Part shown: piece by piece, positions 1-5,571 of the stretch
How the letters are laid out: each line of letters begins with the position of its first letter
Numbering within the stretch: position 1 is the stretch's first letter
NCBI GenBank assembly: GCA_041481485.1
Contig: JBGPBY010000256.1
Span: forward strand, 1-10,093
DNA length: 10,093 bases
Direction of reading: 5' to 3'
DNA from: JBGPBY01 sp041481485
GTDB lineage: Bacteria; Acidobacteriota; Terriglobia; 20CM-2-55-15
Notes under the pieces: generated by a model
What the model saw: the letters and a program-made list of their open reading frames with translations, nothing else
What the model was told of the DNA's origin: nothing
Database searches by the model: none
Translations under genes and position numbers: made by a program

Positions 1-92
1 CCCCAATGTAGGGGCGGTCTATGACCGCCCACAATTTCGAGGAATGCTTTCCGCCAGATTGTGGGCGGTCATAGACCGCCCCTACATTGGGG
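1..92. repeat. Perfect 35-bp inverted repeat with nested dyads (REP/MITE-like)
   Basis: Positions 1-35 and 58-92 are exact reverse complements, separated by a 22-nt loop (36-57). Each arm also contains its own hairpin, GGGCGGTC-TAT-GACCGCCC at 12-30 and GGGCGGTC-ATA-GACCGCCC at 63-81. The element can therefore fold as one long stem or as two short hairpins (a cruciform-like layout). It lies 35 bp past the permease stop codon, so its transcript could serve as a 3' stabiliser or terminator of the minus-strand operon. The element starts at the very first base, so its left arm may continue outside the window. It encodes no transposase. Confidence 0.9.
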
Positions 93-127
93 AATCGCAT
101 TCATTCACACTTTTCATAGACCTGCCA

Positions 128-907
128 TCAGTGTTCCGGTTTCCAGCGGGAGAAGCGCCGCTCCAGGCGTTCCGCCAGCCATGTGAAGAGAATTCCTGCG
201 CCCGAAATGACGATGACCCCCACGAACATTGTGTCGGTCTGAAACGATTGTCCCCCATAGGCGACCATGAATCCGACGCCTTCGCTGCCGCCGAACATTT
301 CACCGATCACGACGCCGATTAGTCCCAGCGAGATGCCCTGACTAATTCCGGTGAGGATGAAGGGTACGGAGCCGGGCAGTGCGACGGTTTTGAAAATTTG
401 CCAGTCGGTGGCGCAGTAGGCGCGGGCTGCGCGAAGCAAATCCGGATCGAGCGCTTTGACGCCGGCAATGGTATTGACCAGTATGGGGAAGACGGCGAAG
501 AGGAATACCACGTAAACTTTCGACTTCATCCCGATTCCAAACCACAGAATGATCATAGGAACCATGGCGATGCGGGGCATCGCATAAAGGCCATTGACGA
601 ATGGATTCGTCAGGAGACGCAGCCAGCGATACCAGCCGAATAAGATTCCGAGGATAATGCCCACGGCGGAGGCTAATAGAAAGCCGACGGCGAAGTTGCG
701 CCCGCTGAATGCCATATCGGAAAGGAGCGTTCCCTCGGTCAGCGATTCCTTGAATTTGGCGGCGACGGCGGAAGGGCCGCTGAAGAACAGCGGCGAAATC
801 CAGTGCATTTCCCAGACGAATTCCCAGACGGCCAGAACGAGAATCAAGGCAATACTTCCGAGAATCCATCCCTCGTTGCGTTTGTAAAAACTGTCGTTGG
901 GTTTCAT
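128..907 (-). CDS. ABC transporter permease, NitT/TauT (SsuC/TauC-like) type
   Basis: This 259-aa inner-membrane protein would form the translocation channel of an importer for small anions such as nitrate, sulfonates, taurine, or aromatic and pyrimidine-type compounds. Hydrophobic segments are visible at about residues 13-33, 72-92, 103-126, 131-150, 183-205 and 226-244, with an N-terminal helix followed by the BPD_transp_1 core. The ATPase-docking EAA-type loop is at about 159-180 (RAARAYCATDWQ...LPGS), matching the family pattern EAA-x3-G-x9-I-x-LP in degenerate form. Length is normal for the family. The ATG at 907 is preceded 8 nt upstream by GAGGGG (916-921), which belongs to a palindromic repeat (see 911-958). 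It is the last gene of the minus-strand operon, 64 nt after the ATPase stop. The substrate cannot be deduced from the permease alone. Confidence 0.93.
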   Translation of the reverse strand: MKPNDSFYKRNEGWILGSIALILVLAVWEFVWEMHWISPLFFSGPSAVAAKFKESLTEGTLLSDMAFSGRNFAVGFLLASAVGIILGILFGWYRWLRLLTNPFVNGLYAMPRIAMVPMIILWFGIGMKSKVYVVFLFAVFPILVNTIAGVKALDPDLLRAARAYCATDWQIFKTVALPGSVPFILTGISQGISLGLIGVVIGEMFGGSEGVGFMVAYGGQSFQTDTMFVGVIVISGAGILFTWLAERLERRFSRWKPEH

Positions 908-910
908 GAA

Positions 911-958
911 TGGTACCCCTCACCCGGCCTTCGGCCACCCTCTCCCGTTGGGAGAGGG
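911..958. repeat. REP-like palindromic repeat between ATPase and permease genes
   Basis: Two hairpins lie back to back: GGCC-TTC-GGCC (926-936) and CCCTCTCCC-GTT-GGGAGAGGG (938-958). The sequence type (CCCTCACCCGGCCTTCGG followed by CACCCTCTCCC) is, to my recollection, a common interspersed extragenic palindrome in many bacterial genomes; this was not checked. It fills most of the 64-bp gap between the two ABC genes, and its outer edge supplies the only purine-rich ribosome-binding site of the permease. On the minus-strand RNA, CCCTCTCCC could pair either with GGGAGAGGG or with the GAGGG of that ribosome-binding site. Confidence 0.75.
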
Positions 959-971
959 CCTTTCCATGCAG

Positions 972-1736
972 TCACTTTCTTTCCTCTTCCTCAATCAGTT
1001 TCCAGATTTCATCTTCAATTTCGAGAAACTTCGGATCGCGTTTCAAGCTCAACGTCCGTGGTCGGCCGAATGGGACTTGAAACACATTCTTCAATCGGCC
1101 CGGCCGCGAGCTCAGTACAGCCACGCGATCCGCCAGATAAACCGCCTCATTGATCTGATGCGTAATAAACAGCACCGTCTTCCGCGCCTCCGCCCAGATC
1201 TTCAGCAGCTCCGCCTGCATGAATTCGCGCGTCTGCGCATCGAGGGCGGCGAATGGCTCATCCATCAGCAGAACTACCGGATCGGCAGCCAGCGCGCGCG
1301 CCAGGTTCGTGCGCTGCTGCATGCCGCCAGACAACTCGGAAGGAAAATGGCGTTCGAATCCGTGCAGCCCGACGAGTTTGGTGAAATATTCCGTGCGCTG
1401 TTTCATCGTCGCGTTATCGAACCGTTGTTGCAGCTCCATGCCGTAGCGGACATTGCCGGTGACGGTGCGCCATGGCAATAGACTGGCGTGCTGGAAGACG
1501 ACAGCGCGGTCGATTCCTGGCCCATGAACCGGCCTGCCGTCGATAACGACCTTACCTTCCTCAAACGGAAGAAGTCCGGCCACGATGCTTAGCAGCGAAG
1601 TCTTTCCGCATCCGCTGGGTCCGACAATCGCCATGAATTCGCCGTCAACGACGGACAGCGAAATGTCGACTAATGCCGGAACCTCGCGGGATTCCCGTTC
1701 CAGCCAGTACCGTTTGGAGACGTGATCGATTTCCAG
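972..1736 (-). CDS. ABC transporter ATPase, NitT/TauT (SsuB/TauB-like) type; start codon uncertain
   Basis: This is the cytoplasmic ATPase that powers the importer. Numbered from a CTG start at 1736 (254 aa), it shows Walker A GPSGCGKT at 39-46, the Q-loop Gln at 82 (VVFQHASLLPW), the signature LSGGMQQR at 135-142, Walker B VVLLMDEP at 154-161, a D-loop (ALD) and the switch His in FITHQ at 193. All catalytic parts are intact. The start is the problem. The first ATG (1634) would begin at MAIVGPSG and delete the first beta-strands, while in-frame sequence upstream (KLEIDHVSKRYW, then VPALVDISLSV) clearly belongs to the ABC fold. Between 1634 and the in-frame stop at 1773-1775 there is no ATG, GTG or TTG. 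Candidates are CTG at 1736, 2 nt after the binding-protein stop, or ATC at 1760, 5 nt after AGAGGAG. Translational coupling to the upstream gene is likely. Confidence 0.9.
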   Translation of the reverse strand: MEIDHVSKRYWLERESREVPALVDISLSVVDGEFMAIVGPSGCGKTSLLSIVAGLLPFEEGKVVIDGRPVHGPGIDRAVVFQHASLLPWRTVTGNVRYGMELQQRFDNATMKQRTEYFTKLVGLHGFERHFPSELSGGMQQRTNLARALAADPVVLLMDEPFAALDAQTREFMQAELLKIWAEARKTVLFITHQINEAVYLADRVAVLSSRPGRLKNVFQVPFGRPRTLSLKRDPKFLEIEDEIWKLIEEEERK

Positions 1737-1738
1737 TT

Positions 1739-2785
1739 TTACCGCAGGGCGAGTTTCGATTTGCGCTCCTCTTCAGACTTAATTCCGGTTCCAAACAGCT
1801 TCTCGAAAAAGCCTTCCTTTACCAGCCTGTCCACGATGCTGTTGTCGACGACCGTTTTGAAGTTGAACGCCTTCATTGCAGTTGCCGTTTGCGCGTCCGC
1901 CTGATCGACGACCGATTTGACCGCAGCAGCCTGCACAAATGGAATGCGCTCAAAGGCATTGCCCATTGCATATATGTCATAGACGCGTTCAATGTCAGCC
2001 TGTTCCTGCTTGTCGTAGGCGAGATAGGCTTTCACGGCAAAGACCTTGTCTTCGTAGAAACGTTTGATCGCTTCTGCCTGCGCCTTGATGATGGATTCCG
2101 CCAGTTTCGGATTCGCCGTCAGCGTCTTCTTCGTAAACAGATACACGCTCGATGCATAGATATCCGGATAGTCGGCCATGTTTGCCAGAACCTTGTACCC
2201 CTGAGCTTCGACCTTGAAATACGCAGGAGCGGTCAGTAATGTGGCATCGGCGCGATTCGTTGTCAAAAACAACGCGCGGGAATTGGCATCGGTGCCGGAC
2301 TGAATCCACTGAACATCTTTTGCTTTGAGGCCCGCCTTTGCGATCAGAGCAATGGTGTAGTTATAAACGGCATCTCCGACCATGCTGACCGCAATGCGTT
2401 TGCCCTTCAGATCCTTCATGCTTACGATATCTTTTGCGGCGAGTAGGGCAAATGTCCCCTTGTTCAACATGCTTCCCACTGAAATCAGTGAGCCCGGATC
2501 TTTCGAACTGGCCTGCATTGCCTGTTCCATCGACGAATTCGTCATGGCGGCATCGCCGCCAGTGATCATCGCCACTCCCAGCGACCCAGCCCCAAATGCG
2601 AGGTTCACGTCGAGTCCGTACTTCTGGTAGTAGCCGCCTTCCTTCGCGATAAACATCGGCCACGACCCACCGCTTCTGGCCGGATAGTTGATGGAGATTT
2701 TCTGCAGTGCCGGTGTTTGGGCAGATGTGCTGGAAGTAATGACGATTGCAACTACCAGTAACGCACAACAAATTCGGGAAATCAT
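1739..2785 (-). CDS. ABC transporter substrate-binding protein, NitT/TauT family (secreted)
   Basis: This 348-aa periplasmic binding protein should deliver the ligand to the permease and ATPase encoded just downstream. Residues 1-22 form a clear Sec signal peptide (ISR, a hydrophobic core, then TSSTSA) with probable cleavage before Gln23. The mature part has the features of NMT1-like / SsuA-type proteins: an opening strand ISINYPARSGG, then WPMFIAKEGGYYQKYGLDV (about 42-61), the lid region VAMITGGDAAM and the second-lobe start DLKGKRIAVSMVGD. Length fits the family. A strong ribosome-binding site AAGGAGG (2790-2796) sits 4 nt before the ATG. The gene is separated from the hydratase upstream by a heptamer-repeat hairpin and ends 2 nt before the earliest likely ATPase start. 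The ligand is unknown; the neighbouring hydratase suggests an aromatic or dicarboxylic acid (inference). Confidence 0.92.
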   Translation of the reverse strand: MISRICCALLVVAIVITSSTSAQTPALQKISINYPARSGGSWPMFIAKEGGYYQKYGLDVNLAFGAGSLGVAMITGGDAAMTNSSMEQAMQASSKDPGSLISVGSMLNKGTFALLAAKDIVSMKDLKGKRIAVSMVGDAVYNYTIALIAKAGLKAKDVQWIQSGTDANSRALFLTTNRADATLLTAPAYFKVEAQGYKVLANMADYPDIYASSVYLFTKKTLTANPKLAESIIKAQAEAIKRFYEDKVFAVKAYLAYDKQEQADIERVYDIYAMGNAFERIPFVQAAAVKSVVDQADAQTATAMKAFNFKTVVDNSIVDRLVKEGFFEKLFGTGIKSEEERKSKLALR

Positions 2786-2789
2786 GGAG

Positions 2790-2796
2790 CCTCCTT
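2790..2796 (-). promoter_or_regulatory. Strong Shine-Dalgarno of the secreted binding-protein gene
   Basis: AAGGAGG on the minus strand, 4 nt before the ATG at 2785. It is the best ribosome-binding site in the operon, consistent with the binding protein being made in excess over permease and ATPase, as is usual for importers. It directly follows the 2805-2901 hairpin in the transcript. Confidence 0.75.
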
Positions 2797-2804
2797 TTCG
2801 GCTT

Positions 2805-2901
2805 CAGATGACAATTGAACATTGAACATTGAACATTGAACAATGAACATTTCCCCGAGGAAATGTTCATTGTTCAATGTTCAATGTTCAATTGTCATCT
2901 G
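2805..2901. repeat. Long inverted repeat built from GTTCANT heptamers (copy 1)
   Basis: Left arm 2805-2854 and right arm 2859-2901 are complementary around a CCGA loop (2855-2858), except that the left arm carries one extra 7-nt unit. Inside the left arm are four tandem ATTGAAC units (2814-2841) and one AATGAAC unit (2842-2848); the right arm has the complementary GTTCAAT/GTTCATT units, one fewer. Outer ends read CAGATGACAATTG and its complement, and the inner ends are ATTTCC/GGAAAT. The element fills nearly the whole gap between the hydratase stop (2911) and the binding-protein gene (2785). In RNA it would form a very stable hairpin about 20 nt before the strong ribosome-binding site. Confidence 0.92.
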
Positions 2902-2910
2902 TCCCGGTCT

Positions 2911-3912
2911 TCAGACATCGAGCTTGAAGACTTTTCTCGCATTGTCTTCAAAGATCATTTTCTTTTCCGCGGCGCTCAGCCAGTCGAATCCTTCGATGAT
3001 GTGACGCGTTTCATCGAGCCACTTCCCGGTCTTCGGGTCCTTGACGGTTCCCACACCGGGCCGTTCGGTTCCGAACATACAGCGATCCGCGCCAACCGTC
3101 TTGAACAATAGTTCCAAAGATCCGGCCGAATAGAGCACGGTATCGAACCACAACTTGCGAAGCTTATCGGAAAAACGCTCCGTACCGCGCCGCAGCGAAC
3201 TCGCTTCGAATCGCGCCACCTGATAGGGAATGGCGCCGCCGCCATGCGACGCGATGAGCTTCAGTGTCGGAAAATCATTAAACACGTTGGAATTCAAAAG
3301 GGACACTATGGCGATGCTCTCTTCGTTGATGAAGTGCAGCGAATAGGTCAGCCGTTCGGAACGGCAGCCGGCCGAATGGATATGCGCGGGAATGTCGAGT
3401 TCCACGAGTTTTTCATAAAGTGGATACCAGTAGCGATCACCCAGAGGTGGAGTCTCCACATCGCTGCATTCGCCGGGATCGGGATTCAACAGGGTACCGA
3501 CGAACCCCATTTCCTTGACGCATTTTTCCAGATAGGGAAGCGCCGCCTTCGGACTAACGCCCGGACTCTGTGGCAGGCCGCAAACGCCGCGAAAGACCTT
3601 CGGGAAAAGCTTCACCTCGTGGGCAATAATAGTGTTCGTTTCTTCCGTATACCAGGTCACGAGTTTTGGAGATTCGCTATGCATCATCTGATATGGACGC
3701 GGCGAGATGATCTGCATATCCGTCCCCGCTTCCTTCAGTTGTGCAAGATGCGAGGAGCCCCCGAATACCGGCGAATTGAGCGCCTTGACAATGTCGTCAT
3801 CCGTCGCGCCGACCTGGCCGCGTCCGTGACCGCCGCGATGCGAAAGTAATCCAGCCTTGTACACGTACAGGCTGTCGGGCGCCGTGACGTGCGCATGCAT
3901 ATCAATGATCAT
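2911..3912 (-). CDS. LigJ-like 4-oxalomesaconate hydratase (amidohydrolase-2 family)
   Basis: This 333-aa cytoplasmic metalloenzyme has a TIM-barrel fold (COG2159, Amidohydro_2). It closely resembles, from memory, LigJ of the protocatechuate 4,5-cleavage pathway, which hydrates 4-oxalomesaconate to 4-carboxy-4-hydroxy-2-oxoadipate. Shared features are the N-terminal metal motif D4-M-H6-A-H8, SHRGGHGRG (24-31), the block GTDMQIISPRPYQMM (63-77), LLNPDP (141-146), PPLGDRYWYPLYEKL (155-169), PAHIH (175-179), SLHFINEE (191-198), SHGGGAIPYQ (222-231), the metal-ligand-type Glu in FGTE (283) and IFEDNARKVF (320-329). Known LigJ uses His6, His8, His178 and Glu284, one position away from here. One difference is TERPGVG where I recall SECPGVG. 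The ATG at 3912 has GGAGG 10 nt upstream; a longer spacer than ideal. It follows the signal-less binding-protein-like gene by 44 nt. A related hydratase or decarboxylase with another substrate is possible. Confidence 0.85.
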   Translation of the reverse strand: MIIDMHAHVTAPDSLYVYKAGLLSHRGGHGRGQVGATDDDIVKALNSPVFGGSSHLAQLKEAGTDMQIISPRPYQMMHSESPKLVTWYTEETNTIIAHEVKLFPKVFRGVCGLPQSPGVSPKAALPYLEKCVKEMGFVGTLLNPDPGECSDVETPPLGDRYWYPLYEKLVELDIPAHIHSAGCRSERLTYSLHFINEESIAIVSLLNSNVFNDFPTLKLIASHGGGAIPYQVARFEASSLRRGTERFSDKLRKLWFDTVLYSAGSLELLFKTVGADRCMFGTERPGVGTVKDPKTGKWLDETRHIIEGFDWLSAAEKKMIFEDNARKVFKLDV

Positions 3913-3956
3913 CTAATGTGTGCCTCCGGATTCCGGGGAAAACTCTGCGGCCCTGA

Positions 3957-4841
3957 CTAACGCGGCAGCGTCACCGACTCTTCATATCCTTTGCGGGAAT
4001 TCAAACCCTCTTCGAAGATGTTCCACGATTCCACCCAAGCCTGCGTTTCGTCGTACATCTCTTTGGTGTACGGTTCGAACACGATGCGTTCTCCCGGCCC
4101 GAACGTACGCGGGTCCATGATGTCCTGAAACCGGGCGGAAAATTCCTTCCGGTAATAGTGTGTGTACTTCTGATGATTCAGGTCGAGATCAACTTGAGCG
4201 CGTTTCAGCGCGCGGTAGTACTTCAGCACGTCTTCTTCGCTCGTACCTTCGAGAACCGTTGCCGCTGTCATAAAGCTACAGTCGAGAATCTTGCGAAACC
4301 CCAATTGTTCTGCAAGGTACATGGGTCCGCTGAAAAGAGTGGCCACGGGAACCTCGCGGTCGATCAACAACTCCAGACGCAGAAATAACGTTCCGCCGAA
4401 ATGGAGTTTGATTTCGTCGCGCTTCAGGATCGGTTCCAGAGCCTGAATTGTGGTGTAGTGACTTCCCGACTGATACGCGACGGTAACTGGGATATTCGCG
4501 AGATCTTCGGGTTTGCGGATTTCGGAATCCGGAGGTACGAAAATCCCTGCCGGCGTCATCGAATACGCTCCGGCCCACAGACGCCCGTGACCGGCTGCCG
4601 CGGCCATGTTGACCGTCCAGTGGCAGGCCGAACTAATGTGGCAGCTGCGGCCATCTTCAATGGATTGATAAGCGCCGCGAATCTGGTTCTTCGGTAGTTC
4701 CGCCGCTGATTTCACGCTCAGCGTGGTGAGACCTGTCGACGTGACGAACTCGTAGTCAAGTCCTTCGTCTCTGAAATAGCCCTTCTCTTCGGCGACCCAC
4801 TCCTGCAGCCGCATGTGGGGCCCTATTATGAATTTGCTCAT
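3957..4841 (-). CDS. Periplasmic-binding-protein-like (NMT1/SsuA fold) protein without signal peptide
   Basis: This 294-aa protein is the first gene of the operon. It begins like a NitT/TauT binding protein: an opening strand then MRLQEWVAEEKGYFRDEGLDY (10-30), a middle glycine/serine block (SGSHYTT, 125-131) and a second-lobe start EDLANIPVTVAYQS (112-125). Unlike the binding protein encoded at 1739-2785, it has no signal peptide from either candidate ATG (4841 or 4895; the longer version adds a non-hydrophobic-leader stretch). The 4841 ATG is preferred because AGAGGAG sits 8 nt upstream. A notable local motif is C67-H68-x4-C73-H74 followed by AAAAGHG. Proteins of this fold without export signals can be enzymes (4,5-dihydroxyphthalate decarboxylase and THI5 are known examples), so a decarboxylase or similar role next to the hydratase is possible. 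Alternatively it is a mis-annotated or unusually exported binding protein. Confidence 0.8.
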   Translation of the reverse strand: MSKFIIGPHMRLQEWVAEEKGYFRDEGLDYEFVTSTGLTTLSVKSAAELPKNQIRGAYQSIEDGRSCHISSACHWTVNMAAAAGHGRLWAGAYSMTPAGIFVPPDSEIRKPEDLANIPVTVAYQSGSHYTTIQALEPILKRDEIKLHFGGTLFLRLELLIDREVPVATLFSGPMYLAEQLGFRKILDCSFMTAATVLEGTSEEDVLKYYRALKRAQVDLDLNHQKYTHYYRKEFSARFQDIMDPRTFGPGERIVFEPYTKEMYDETQAWVESWNIFEEGLNSRKGYEESVTLPR

Positions 4842-4866
4842 TCCCCTCACTCCTCTATCGGCGAGG

Positions 4867-4895
4867 ATTATTACAGTACTGGATGGTCTGCACAA
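4867..4895 (-). promoter_or_regulatory. Candidate promoter of the five-gene operon
   Basis: On the minus strand an extended -10 TGT-AATAAT (4875-4867, 5/6 to TATAAT with a TGn extension) lies 17 bp after TTGTGC (4895-4890, first three bases of TTGACA). Predicted transcription start is near 4860, leaving about 19 nt of leader that holds the AGAGGAG ribosome-binding site (4849-4855). The -35 overlaps the 4885-4904 inverted repeat. Confidence 0.4.
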
Positions 4896-4904
4896 GAGCA
4901 GACC
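4885..4904. promoter_or_regulatory. Candidate operator: perfect 7-bp inverted repeat between divergent genes
   Basis: GGTCTGCACAAGAGCAGACC: arms GGTCTGC (4885-4891) and GCAGACC (4898-4904), spacer 6 nt. It sits in the 127-bp divergent region between the operon start (4841) and the DUF6152-like gene (4969), covers the proposed -35 of the operon and lies just upstream of TTGACT (4912-4917) on the plus strand. Geometry suits a dimeric repressor or activator site; no regulator gene is present in the window. Confidence 0.45.
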
Positions 4905-4968
4905 TTGCTGCTTGACTTCCCCTGCGTATCGAAACTAACGTTGCGCAACAACATCTGGAGGGATTTCT

Positions 4969-5370
4969 GTGGGAGCCCGATTCACTGTCGTCGCTATCAT
5001 TTTCAGTTTGCTTGCAGGCGCTGCGCCAATGCTTGCCCATCATTCCTTTGCAGCCGAATTCGACGCAAGCCAGCGCGTGACCCTGACCGGCGTCGTGACC
5101 AAGGTGGAGTGGACGAATCCACACGTCTGGTTCTGGGTGAACGTCATGGACGAGAAGTCTGGAAAGCCGGTGAATTGGGGATTTGAAATGGGCAGCCCGA
5201 ACGCCCTTTCCAGGGACGGAGGATGGACTGTCAACACCATGAAAGTGGGAATGGTCGTGACAGTTGTCGCAAGCCGGGCAAAAGACGGAAGCAACCGCGC
5301 CAATACATCGACGGTGACGGTGAATGGAAAGAGGCTTGGCGGGGCGTCAAGTCAGGGGACGGTGCAGTAA
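4969..5370 (+). CDS. Secreted DUF6152-like protein
   Basis: This small 133-aa secreted protein starts at GTG 4969, chosen because GGAGGG (4957-4962) is 6 nt upstream and it gives a complete signal peptide. Residues 1-23 form a Sec signal (hydrophobic VVAIIFSLLAGAAP, then MLA) with likely cleavage before His24-His25. The mature start HHSFAAEFDASQ, followed by VTLTGVVTKVEWTNPHVWFWVNV (about 37-59), is the recognised signature of the DUF6152 family, of unknown function and common in Acidobacteriota and Proteobacteria. The remainder is beta-rich (WGFEMGSPNAL, VGMVVTVVASRAKDGS), compatible with an OB-like barrel. It is transcribed divergently from the ABC/hydratase operon. A TTGACT -35-like hexamer is at 4912-4917 but no convincing -10 follows. 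Mature N-terminal histidines could bind metal; that is speculation. Confidence 0.88.
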   Translation: MGARFTVVAIIFSLLAGAAPMLAHHSFAAEFDASQRVTLTGVVTKVEWTNPHVWFWVNVMDEKSGKPVNWGFEMGSPNALSRDGGWTVNTMKVGMVVTVVASRAKDGSNRANTSTVTVNGKRLGGASSQGTVQ

Positions 5371-5378
5371 GGGGTGCA

Positions 5379-5417
5379 GAAATGTTCAGTGTTCACTGTT
5401 CAATTGTCGTTTGTCAT
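5379..5417. repeat. Half copy of the GTTCANT heptamer element
   Basis: GAAAT followed by GTTCAGT, GTTCACT and GTTCAAT, then TGTC and a decayed outer end (GTTTGTCATC). It corresponds to one arm of the 2805-2901 and 5472-5553 elements, with no partner arm of its own nearby. It begins 8 bp after the stop of the DUF6152-like gene and could pair with the left arm of the 5472-5553 element 55 bp away. Confidence 0.8.
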
Positions 5418-5456
5418 CGGAGGTGGCGCTTCGCGCAATAATTTCTTGAAAATGCC

Positions 5457-5469
5457 GCGCCGAAGGCGC
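5457..5469. repeat. Short GC hairpin between the heptamer elements
   Basis: GCGCC-GAA-GGCGC, 5-bp stem and 3-nt loop, in the spacer between the half element and the full element. No run of T follows, so it is not a standard intrinsic terminator. Confidence 0.4.
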
Positions 5470-5471
5470 AT

Positions 5472-5553
5472 CCAAAAATGACAATTGAACAGTGAACATT
5501 GAACAATGAACATTTCCCCGCGGAAATGTTCATTGTTCAATTGTCATTTTTGG
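5472..5553. repeat. Long inverted repeat built from GTTCANT heptamers (copy 2)
   Basis: Left arm 5472-5517 and right arm 5522-5553 are complementary around CCGC (5518-5521), except that the left arm has two additional 7-nt units (AGTGAAC, ATTGAAC). Inner ends (ATTTCC/GGAAAT) and the TGACAATTGAAC core match copy 1 at 2805-2901, while the outermost bases differ (CCAAAAA here). It lies between two convergent genes, 18 bp past the stop of the Gly-rich gene, so it could act as a bidirectional 3'-end structure; an oligo-T of five (TTTTT, 5547-5551) follows on the plus strand within the right arm. Confidence 0.92.
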
Positions 5554-5571
5554 GCGAAAAGGACCGACTCG

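Noticed and set aside
1730..1775. Programmed -1 frameshift fusing the binding protein to the ATPase
   Set aside because: There is no slippery heptamer before the stop (GGTAAAACTGG), and a secreted protein fused to a cytoplasmic ATPase would be topologically unsuitable; an unusual start codon explains the data better.
2814..2848. Tandem ATTGAAC units as a CRISPR-like array
   Set aside because: Units are 7 nt and directly adjacent with no spacers.
2361..2870. Peptides such as SLFNVQCSMFNCHL read from the heptamer repeats
   Set aside because: These come from translating GTTCAAT units in shifted frames; similar spurious peptides arise at both repeat copies, so they mark the repeat and not a gene.
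3244..3849. 201-codon plus-strand open frame opposite the LigJ-like hydratase
   Set aside because: The minus frame carries all conserved catalytic motifs; the plus frame shows no domain and is a shadow.
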